DNA of 64,000 bases from Dama dama (Eukaryota; Chordata; Mammalia; Artiodactyla; Cervidae), in NCBI RefSeq assembly GCF_033118175.1, contig NC_083710.1, positions 39,463,501-39,527,500 of the forward strand, given 5' to 3'. The notes below the pieces were generated by a model. The model saw only the letters and a program-made list of their open reading frames with translations. It had not been told where the DNA came from and did not search any database. Shown here one piece after another: positions 49,601-61,196 of this stretch. The position numbers and the translations under genes are program-made. Position 1 is the first letter of the stretch; each line of letters starts with the position of its first letter.

Positions 49601-52600
49601 CTAGTATCACAAATAGAAAAATATATTCTCATCTATTAAATACATAATTCTTCATATATTGGAATGCTTATGCTTTATTATTAGCTTTCTTCTGTTGGTG
49701 AGACCGACTTAAAATTGCTTCTCTTGCAGCTGATATTTGCTCTTCTGTTTCATCTTTCATCCCTTGATCTGGCCAGTCATGATAGTTGTTTTGATTTTGA
49801 TATGGAAGTATACAGGGTAAGAAGTTATAGGTAAAGAAATGCAAACCAGTCACTGGTGTTATATGTAAGAATTAAAAGTATTATGTCTGTGTCGTAGTTG
49901 ATATCCAGATTACTGATTTCTTCAAGCGTTTCAGATAAAATAACTAAATTTGAGGAATAATTATATACCCCTAATTAATTTCAGTTTTTTAAAGCAGCTT
50001 TTCAAATGGAATTTGCCATGACAGTTGAAAAGAGTGATGTTGAAAATGTCCCTTAGGTATACAGATTAGAAATAAAATTCTCAGGTCAATAAAAATTTAT
50101 TTAAAAATTGATTTGTTTAAAATATTTATTCCCTTCTGTCTCTTGATGTGTATGGCTAGATTATATGTAGTTAATGTTTAATTCATTTTCAGTTGATGAA
50201 CCATCCTATGTATTAACAAGTAGCAATTAAGTTTGCTACTTAGTCAGTTGAATTTGACAGTGACTTCCAAACATTATGTCTACGAAGTTACCTGAACCAG
50301 GCTTTAGAAATACACTGTTGAGTGAATGTAGTTTAAGAGGCACATGTGTTTGGGTTAATGAATACATTAATAATGCTAAGAATAAAACCCCCTACTTGTA
50401 TTTGGGGTTCCTTCTGTTTCTGATTCAATATTTAACAAGTTCATGACTAAAACTTGATATAAGTTAAGATAAAATTTATTCAGAGAGAAACATTTTAAAG
50501 TTTTAAAAAAGTAAACTTTTATTTTTTAGATAAATATGTTCCTTTTGCCCCACGTGCATACAGACTCCTTGCCCCACATGCCTACAGACTCCTCACTGTC
50601 AGATTCCCTCACATCAGATCCCTGCAGTACACGGGTGTACTTGTCACAGCAGGTGAACCTTCACTAACACATCCTCATCACCAAAAGTTCATAGTTTATA
50701 TTCGTTGCTGCACATTCTTGGGTTTTGACAAATGTGTGATGACACATACTACACAGAGTAATTTCATTGCCCTTAAACTTCCTCTGTGCTCCACCTAGTA
50801 TTTCTCCCTCCCCATGATTCCTGGCAGCCACTGATTCCCTTCCAGTGTCCATATTTTTTGCCTTTTTCAGAATGTCACATTGTTGGAATCAAGAGTCTTT
50901 TCATTTTGACTTTTTAGTAATAGACATTTAAGTAGGTTCCTCCTCTCTTTTTTCATGGCTTGATAGCTCATTTCTTTTTAACGCTGAATAATAATCCATT
51001 ACTTAAATGTACCACAGTTTATCCAGTCACCAAATGAAGGACATCTTGTTTGACAGTTACGAATAATACTATTATAAGTATTTGTATGCAGGTTTTTGTG
51101 TGGACATGTTTTTGATACCTTTGGGTAAATAATGAGTGTGATTGCGGGATCGTATGGTAAGAGGAGGCTTAGTTTTGTAGGAAAAAAAAAAAAAGCCAAA
51201 CACCTGTTAAATTGTCTTCTAAAGTGAACATGCTGTTTTGCATTCCCACCAGCAAAGAATGAGAATTCCTGTTTCTCCACGACCTCACCTGCATTTCCTG
51301 TTGTCACTGTTTAGGATTTTGGATAGTCTAATAGATGTGTTCTGATAACTGTTTCTTACTTTGTGGTTCCCTAATGAAGTGTTGAATTAATGGTTCACTC
51401 TGGCAGTCATAAAACTGAGGAACGTTTCCTCCATACTCATGGGTGTAGATACTTGGGAATGCATGCATTCAAATTGAACGGAAAATATACTGTATAGTTT
51501 AATTTTAATAGTTGTCTTACGTTACTTAAAATATTTTTCCCCCTCCCCATATAGCAGTGAATGATATAATGTCATGGAAAATGCTGTTTTTTATTACTTG
51601 AATATAAAGAGTTAAGTCTTCCATGCCTTTCTCTGTTGGTTATGTTGGAAAGTTTGCATGCTGTTATTTGAGTTCTATTAATAGGAACATTTCTTATTTC
51701 CCATTTTAGTTTATTAGAAGATTACTTTCTTGATGCACACCTTTTAATAACAACGCTTTTTAAATGAGTGGATAATTTCTTGGCAAAGTGGCCTACCTTT
51801 TTTGTGATTTTATTTTTCTTTAAATATTTTACCTAATTGATTTTTGTTCCTTTCTTGTTTCTAAATATGTTTATTCCCTGATATTTCTAGATGGTGACAG
51901 TTTGTCTTCTCTAATGAAAGTTTGACTCTCTTAACAGTCTAGTTATTCTCGTATGTAAACTCTAGTGAAAAGATACATGTCCATGTGCTACAAGAATTTA
52001 TTTTTAGCCTGGAGAAGGAAATGGCAACCCGCTCCAGTACTCTTGCCTGGAAAATCCTATGGACAGAGGAGCCTGGTAGGCTATGGTCCATGGGGTCGGC
52101 TTTGCTGACCGCAGAAACTAACACAATGTAAATCAACTATGCTCCAATAAATTTTTTTTTTTTAAAAGACAGAAATTTTGTATCCTGGATCTTGGAGTAC
52201 AGAGTGAAGTGCCCTTCCATCACCCACCAGTTGTGTGATTTTAAGTTAAGGTGAAGCATTTCTTTGAGCTTGAGACTGAGGGACATTTATCCCAGATATA
52301 AGAGGGAAAGGATGTCTTGCCCTTCAAAAGTATCTTGATTTCTTTAACCTGTCAGCTTTCCCCAATATTTGACTCAGAGTCAGGGGCTCATAACCCTAGA
52401 AGGCAAGGATCTAGTCCCTTTGTCCTCACTTCTTCAACTTCCAAAGAAGTAGTATGGGCCCTATACTTCAAAGGACTCTGCTGGCTCTGTCAGGGTCCCA
52501 CCAGCTGCTGAAAGCACCAGCCAAGATATTTCTTGGAATACAAATAAATAAAAACAAATAAAAATGTGTGCATGTTAAAAAAAAAAAAAACCAAACTTTA

Positions 52601-55600
52601 TTTTTAGGAAAAATTCTAGGAATATTTAATGATAGGTTGAATATTGTTACTTGCCAGAACTTACACATTTCTTTAGAATTATATTTCTTTTAGATTGAAA
52701 ATTTTATTTCAGGATTTTTAGCATTTTCTTTATTAAGACATGGAACTGAAACGGCACATCGTGATCCTTAGATATTTCTTTCAAGACATACCCAAGAGAG
52801 AACTTCATGGATTAAAGGAGGAGGATTGTAGCTGTTGGAACTGTATTCACTCAGACGAGGACATAGATTGATCATTGTATTGGGTGAACACACCATGTCA
52901 TTGCTTGCAGAATGTTATTCCAGCTGATAATTATGTAAAGTCAGTTTTTGTTTAGTTTACTGTTTCCTAAACCCTCGGCATTCATATACATATTTTAGCA
53001 TATTGAGTTTTAAGGAAAAAAGTCAATATTCTCCATAAAATAATATCAAATTCTACATTAAGGTATATTGGTTTAGTTAATTTACATTAGTGCAGATTTT
53101 CTGCTACTTTACCTTTTCATGAGTAAATATTGACAGGAACATAAAAACAGTGGTCCTTAAGCTTTTTGGTTTCAAACCTTTTTTAAAAGCTATTAAAAAT
53201 TATTGAGGACCCCAAAAAGGTTTTAATTACATTATATCAATGCCATATGAGAAATTTAAAGAGACATTTAGAAGAAAATGTGTTGTAGTGGAAAGAGGGG
53301 CCTTATTTTACAGTTTTTGCAAATTTCTCTAGTGCTCTACTTTGTGTAGTGGGAAGAGTGGTATTGTTTTACTCCATTGTGAATTTCTTTAATTTTGGGT
53401 TTTATAAGAAAATGGCTGGCTTCCCATATTTGCTTTTGCGTTCCACCTATTGCAAACTGCTGTTTTGGTCAAAGAGCATGAAGAAAACCTGGTTTCACAT
53501 GGATAAGTAAATGGAGACAAATGTATATATTTTAACTTTTTCAGATAATTGAAATATTCTTGTTTGATACTGCAGTGAAACTTGACAAGCAGTAGTTTCT
53601 TAAAATTACTCTTTTGCATTAGAATCCATTAGTCTACCTTAACTATGAGTGGATTGTTTTCCTATGCATGAGTTTGTAATGTACCAAACAGAAAAATAGT
53701 GATCCATTGAGTTACACCAACTATCTAAATGTTAATATATTTTGTTATACAAAATTAAAATAAGTCACATTTCTTAATACCAACCACTCATAAGAAATTA
53801 CACAAGTCAGTAATCTGCTTGTCTGTCAGATGCTGTCTCAAGTAATAATCTTGCTCCAAGAAAATGTGTCTTACTCAGCTGCAGCCCAGTCACAGCAGTG
53901 GTTTTCTTGAAATACCCACCCTATTTCAGAATGCAGCAGAAATTCTTAATGTAGACATCTATTTTGTTGCATAGAATAATTAAAGACATGTACCTAAAGA
54001 TAGAAAGTTCATAAAATTAATCTGTTTTACTATTTCATCCAGGTGTTCATAGTTGAAATTATTTTTTAATATAAAAAAGTATCTTAAAAACAACATATCT
54101 TAATTCTTATTCTTATACAAGTGTAAATACTGTTTGTCATGATTTGGAAATAAGACTGTACCACACAATGGCCAAAGAAGAATCCTTCATTCTATTCCTT
54201 GTCTTTTGTCTGGTCACTTAGAAATTTAATATCAGCTGTAATTGTTGTTGCTTGTCATCTCACATTTCTTTCATCCATATATTTGCCATAGTCTACTTTC
54301 CCTTCCACATAAATTCGACACCTCTTTTTAAAAAAATGATGTGCTGCGTCTCTGAAGCCTGGCCAGAATTGTCTTTTGACTGATGTCACCCATTTGATAG
54401 GCTTCATTTGCCCTGATCACCACATCTCATTTGTTGCTAGAGAAAATACTGTGACTGGGTTTTTTCCCTTTCACCTGTCTCGTGACAGGGTTCTGACCTA
54501 CTCAACCAAGTATCTGCACAATTCAGAGATGTTTTGTGAAACAAACTGATATCTGTTTCTGACCCATGTTGTACCTGTACTGCAGGTCTTTAAGGACATT
54601 CCTCGTGGTCCAGGGGTTAAGACTCCATACTTGCATTGGTCTTGCATTGGAGAACTAAGATCCCATATGCCTTGACTCAGCCACAACGAATGAAAATAAA
54701 ATACAGGTCTTTGAAATGTGGCTTCTATTTTCTTTTCTTACAATCTAATCTTTAGTCTTTTCCATGTGCTCTGGCCCAGGAGGCCGTGACTGAAGTTATT
54801 TAACTGCAATTGTAATGTGAAGAGTACAGTGATTACTAGTAAAAATTGAGTGCAGATGCCTTGCTTTGTGCTCTTAACACTAGGATTTTTGCTCACCATT
54901 GCTCTTGCACCATGCCCTAGAGTGTCTCAGTGGAAAGCCCAGAACTGTGTTCTGATGAAGTAGCTTTGAGTTTATGCACACCTTGGGTGCGTCTTGGGAG
55001 ATCTTTTCACTCCATGAACCACATCTTGAGAACTTTGTGTTAATGAATTGTTGCTTTGATACAATATGGCTCTGGGATCAACTGTACTTTTGTTTTTGGT
55101 CAACTGTGTATTTAAGCATGTTTCACTAACCAGTTTTCAAAAATACATATGCATAATTCTTACAATCAAAAGGAACACCTTCTTAATAATATGGTAAAAA
55201 CATATTAAAAACCATTGCCTTTTGTTAGTCCTTAATGAGATTCTTGAAGAATGAAGATGCCTTGTGAAGAAGATAATTCCATGAACTCTATTTGGGCAGA
55301 TTTTTATAGGTCAGCTCAACCACTTTGCTACACGTATGACCCTACATAAGTTATTGAACAATACTGAGCCTCAGGTTTATCACCTCTAAAATAGGATGAC
55401 ATTTGACCTTACTTCATAGGGTTGCTGTGAGGATTTGTTGAATTAATTAAAACTGTCATCCTAGCTTTCTCCTTTTATACAGCACTGCAATCTTTTGAGA
55501 TTTTGTTTACATATAAGTTGTTGCCTGTTAAACCATGATAATTTTGGTTAAGTAATAAAGTGTCATTAAAATTTGTATTATAAAAATATCACATGTATCA

Positions 55601-58600
55601 CTTCCAATTTAAAATATAATAGAAGGATTTGCAGAAGCGGTGAGGGTCTTTTGTATTGTTTTTGGATGGGTACATAGTTACAGTGAACTTCAAGTGATTT
55701 CTCCTTATTGATATTCAATATATCAAGTTATGAGAAGGACTGTCCTAATTTCTTTTGATGACATTACCCTTAGATATTATCCCTGCCTCTTGCATTTTAC
55801 TAGAAGTATGTAGCAGTGGGTTTATAGAAAGTTACAATAACCTTAAAATACTACTATGGAGCTGAAAATTTTACTTTTTCTAAATTAGTTAAAAATTGAT
55901 CTGTCATCTGTATTATCTCTTAATCTTGTGATTATAGCTATATGTAAAATAGTACTCAGCAGTTTTCTTTAGGGCAATAACAAATTATGCATTTTTAGTG
56001 AAAAATGGTGTAATACATAGCATGAATTGTTACTGTAACCAATGACCTGCTTACCTTAGACTATTATGACATTCTGATTGTCTCATTTAAAGATATTTTA
56101 GAACTGGAACTAGTTTATAACAGAGCATCAAAAGGGGACTGTTTCAGCCTCTGTTGAATAGTTGACTTAAAACCATAGATCTCTTCAGTATGTTAATACG
56201 CTTTCCACAAAACTCTGTTAATGAAGGAAGCAGACTAATAACGTTTTTTTAAAAAGTATTTTATGAATGATAAAGATAAACTCTGTTTCAGAAGGTGACA
56301 GGTAATGCTGAAATCATAAAGAGGTTTAAACAATAAAAAAGATTCTCTGTTGCCCCACCATGAATCACAGGCATTGAGTATGGGTGCTGGAATATATAGG
56401 GGGATTGAAAATTGAAATCTCAGTGAGACTAATAATTATTGTCTGTCAGTGATTAACTATTGCCTACCTAGTCTTTCATAGTTAAGGCAAATCAAGAGTA
56501 AAAACATAAGTTAAACCTTTGTTCCCTCCAACATGTTGGGACCATAAAATCCATTTATTTTACTCTGGTACTGGAGCGCAGCCAGCTCTTTGTAAGAAGT
56601 AGCTCCTGTAAATACTAACGTTTAAGATTTTGGGTTTGCTGAAAGAGTCCACACGTTATCAGAAGGCTCTACGCTGAGGAAATGAGAGCTTGGCTTAATT
56701 TATTGATAATAGTGTGAAGTGTGATTATAGAATAGTATTTTCCCTATATTTTCAGAATTACATGACTTAATTGGTAATCAGTTTTATAAAATAGTCTAGC
56801 TTTCTTGCTGGTCAGTAATACTGCCTGTTAATAGTCAAATGTTTTATGATGAAACATTTATTTTTTGGAAAGTTAAACATTTACTTTGAGAAAGCTTTAG
56901 TATTCAGATTTTCTGGGCAATGAGAAACATTTCTTCATGGAACTGTTATGTAAGTGGTGTTTTTCTTGTGTCGTAGCTTCCTTATGGGTTAGCTTTAGAG
57001 GCACCTACCTTAGGTTAGATGGGCAGTTGACTTGCTGCGTAGTGGTGTTTCTCCATTATAGGCTTTTTATTTCCTTCATTTCTAGCTTTATAGGTACTTT
57101 TCACTAGTATTTTAAAACCAACCCGTTCTAATAAAACTGCTTTTGAAAATAAGAAAATTATGCTTTCTGTAGATTTAGACTTCACTTGGAATTTTTTTAT
57201 GATTGCTACTTGTAACACTTGTCTGGTATTGGAAAAGATCATTAAATAATAGTGTAAATTTCAATTACAATATGTTGAGTAATTTCAACTAGAGATTTCA
57301 CTGAAGTTAGTTCTATGTAACTGTTGGTAAATGAGTTTTTAGGAAATAGTTTTTGTACTGAAACTTAAGATGTTTTGTACATTTGTGTGGCCTTTTATGT
57401 CATAGGTAACCTTAAGAGCATTTTGTTTCAGAACTTGATGACTGTGTGATAACACTTTATTTCAGTTTCTAAAAAAATTCTTATTCAGATAAAGGAAGCA
57501 ATATTATGCTGAGCTTTCAATAATTGCTTGTATGTAGTGGAGACTTTATGGTATATCTGAAAAACCTGGTGAAATAATACCAGAGGACTTGAAGAAAAAT
57601 GCAAAGGTGAATTACAGTATTGCAAAAATGAAAATTGTCTATAACTTTATTTTTGGCTTAGGGCCCCACAGCTGTATTGTGTGTTTGAATACATTTGAAT
57701 GTGTAAGTGGTAATGGTCATTTCTGTTTTAAGACTTTAGAGACCTAGGTGGGAGAAATAATTGGTCTTCTTGGTTATTATTACTAGATTTTTTTCTTTTA
57801 GAATCTAGGCGTGTGTCTCTGATCTCTTGGAAGAATAACATTAAAAATGTCATGTAATAGATTTTATGTATTACTCACTGGTAATATATAGAAATATAAA
57901 TTGGATGCCCTAAGCATTTGTAATATGTTTAATTAAGGCTGTGAGAGTGAAGTTTCTTTTCAGTGTTCTTATTAAGTAAATGATGTTGGAAATTTAAAGT
58001 TTTAATGGAACATTATGTCCCAATTTATCTTTCTCTTTTTAATTTTAGATGGGAAATGTTAAGTCCTAAGATCGATAGGTTGACTGTGACAACTATGTTT
58101 ACTTACAGAGAGAACAGGAAATGAGAATGGGTGATATGGGTCCCCGTGGAGCAATAAACATGGGAGGTAGGGATTTGAAGCACAGGCTTCTGTCACTTGC
58201 TTATCATTTTTCAGGGAACTATACATGCTATTTGTGGTATGTCAGTAACAAAATTTGAAACCAACATTTGTAAGTGGTGAAATTTTCTACATTTATTGAG
58301 AAAAAAATCAGTATATTTAAAATACATGCTAGGAAGAATAATTTTATTTTGTTTATTTGAAGGCTAACAGATGTATTATGTTTTAATAGATGCAACGAAA
58401 GAAACCTTTAAACAGGTTTTGATTAACAACCTGAAACTTGTAGTCATCACATGGTATAATATAGCTATGTTGTTGTATTTTTAAAAATCAAACTCCATGC
58501 CCTGCAATTGGCTTTTTGGTGTTGGAATTTTGCTAGCTTCTGAGTTACAGTGTCTTTAAACTTTTTGAGAGTATTTTATACATTTCTATTTTAACACAAC

Positions 58601-61165
58601 TTTTTGCTTAACTTTGAAGCTATTTTTATTCATTTTACTGAATGTTTAACTTATTTTGCCCTAGCCCACAGTATCATGCACAGAAATGCACTGTTTGGAG
58701 ACATGTGTGATTTGTCAAGTAAATGAGATATATCTTACATATTTAAGCTCATGTATAATATCTTTAGAATTGATGTGAAGTTTCTAAGAAAATGTTCATG
58801 GTAGCACTTTAATATTGATTGCTTGTCTACCCAGGTGGTAAGGGGAGCAATACCAAGTAAATAAGCTAAGAGAAGCATAAGTGGGATGTTTTCATAAGTT
58901 TTATTAAATTTTAACTGTCATACCTTTGAGATTTAGATAAATAAGTTTTATATATTAGTTTCACATTGTCTCAGAAGCTGAGGTTAAATCTACATAAGTC
59001 AAATGTACATACTGTTGCAAGGATTACATCACCTTAACACTCCAGTACGTCAAGTGCACTTCCAGTGAGGAGATCCACATTGCGCTTAAAATGTATGCAC
59101 GGTGTGTGGAATAAGAAATCTGAAAGCGTCTAATATGTAGGTCGAGCATTTTCCATGACCGACCACCTCCCACCATGCCAGCTTATTGCCATTTGCCAAT
59201 TAGCTAATCTAAATCATTTAAGACAACTGCTGTTTCCTTTTGTTATTTTTCTTATCTGCAAAGAAACTAGTTACTGACCATCTCTGAGATGCAAAGGAAG
59301 CACAAAACATGGCCCTTAACCCAAAGAACTTAATTGTGTAGTACAATTGTAGTACAGTGTGGTGCATGAAAAAAATCAGAGAACCAAGAGTACATGAGAA
59401 ATTTTAAATCAGGTAGTACAGTTGAGGGTATAGTGATGTACAAGTAGTTGAGTGTTTATATCATTTTCAGAGTGAATTGTGGACTGGTGTATTATATAAT
59501 CTAGGTGGATTTAAGGATTTTCAGTGTGAGGTTGTTTGAAATGCCATTTACAGGTAGTTTGAAATGCCATTATAATTATTAGATTGTCATTAACATCAGA
59601 ACCAAATTTGAGATATTTCTGATGTTTTAGGGACCATGAAAACAGTCTGATTTGATGAGCAACTTTATTAAAAGAAATGGGAGAATATACTTTTAGATTT
59701 CTTATTTAGTTAGGAATTTAAGAGATTTAAAAGTTTTGATGGCATTTTATTCCCTAAATAACCATGTTTTAACACTTAATTAGCTCCCCTAACATCCACT
59801 CCATTTAATTTTCTCCTGTTTACATTTTATTCAAAGTGAGGGTTTATCCTCAAAGTGAGAGTTATGACTTTTAAGTCCTTATCATGCATTGAATGTCACT
59901 GTTCAGTTGGTAAATTGTCATATTCTCTCAAGTTACATAGATGAAATGTGACAGTAGGTTTTCTGGTGTGTTACCATGTACTCCACGTGGAACACAGTTT
60001 ATAAAATTGCTTTTCAGGGGACCAGATAATTCTAACATTCCTTATTAGATCTTTGCATTTAGTCTAACTACAGTCATCTGGTAGAAGAACATAATTACTA
60101 AAAATAAGAGTACTTCAACTATTGATACTTGAAAATATTTTTCTTTTATTTTATTATACCCATATGTGTATTAGTTATATTGTATCTTAGAAGTTAGGTG
60201 TGATAATTATGTTTTATTAAAAGGAGAAAAAAAACAAAAACAACCGTAATCCTTGATCTGTTCTTTTTGGGGAAAGTCGAGGTAGGATTCCTCCTGGATC
60301 ATGCCTCTGCCCTTAATCATTTTGCTTGTGGGAAAAGTTGTAGAAGTCTAGTAAAAATTTGATTTGTAGCTGTTCTAAGGGAATAGAAACATTGTTGGAT
60401 AGTTCAAGTGTAGATTTACTAGTGAGAACTTTTTGGATTAAGGAACTACTTCTTTTCCAGGAAGTGGTTGGGGTCTGGGAATTGGTTCAGAAGGAGCCAC
60501 AGAGTATGTTGCCAGGGACGACAGGAAGTCAGACTTCCTCCCTCAACTGCTCCTGGACTCAGCCTTGTGCCAAGTTGAGCTTCATTGGATACTGAATTGT
60601 GAATTTGAATGACAACTTCCACTCCTATTATAATGTGTTATTGAGAAATTGAGTTCTGAATGTCATGAAATTAACTAGATAATACTAGAAGAAAATTCAG
60701 TCTTTGTCATGAATTTTTAATGATAAGTATAACTAGTTTAAAAATTTTAAAAGTTCCAAGAGGATACCTAAAAATGTATTTGAAGCCATTATAAATGTTG
60801 TATTACAGCTTAAACATTAATTGTAGTTAACATGAGGCAGGTGGATGGATGTCTTGATGAAAAAAAATTTGAGGTATCCAACTGTTCTCATTTCCAGAAT
60901 GTCAGTATGTAAAAAAAAAAATTCAAATAGCTGTATCAATATTTTATCTGTATTTGGTTGCATTTGCTTTTAGAAATAAGTTTTGTCATGATGAGTCATT
61001 TCAATTTTTTAGTTGTTTCTATTGCATATTTCTATATAAAAAGTACCTCCTGTAATTTTGGGAGATGTTCAATAACTGTAAAAGTCAGTTTGTTTACAAT
61101 CAACTTTATATATATATGTGTGTGTGTGTATATTTATAATGTACACACACACACATCCACACTAT

Positions 61166-61196
<31 letters not shown>

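Larger units (their letters stand above)
40447..58108 (+). other. PSPC1 intron 6 (about 17.7 kb)
   Basis: The longest intron. It is AT-rich and poor in young SINEs. It holds a 48-bp poly(A) retro-insertion (44846-44893), a hAT MER remnant (about 45225-45460), a solo LTR (45473-46223), an antisense protein-like frame (49668-49871), an L1M relic (about 50520-51380), a BovA (about 52010-52140), one CHR SINE (about 54592-54710) and a MIR (about 55315-55455). I see nothing identifiable in 40,450-44,800, 46,230-49,600, 52,200-54,580 or 55,500-58,100. Confidence 0.7.
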
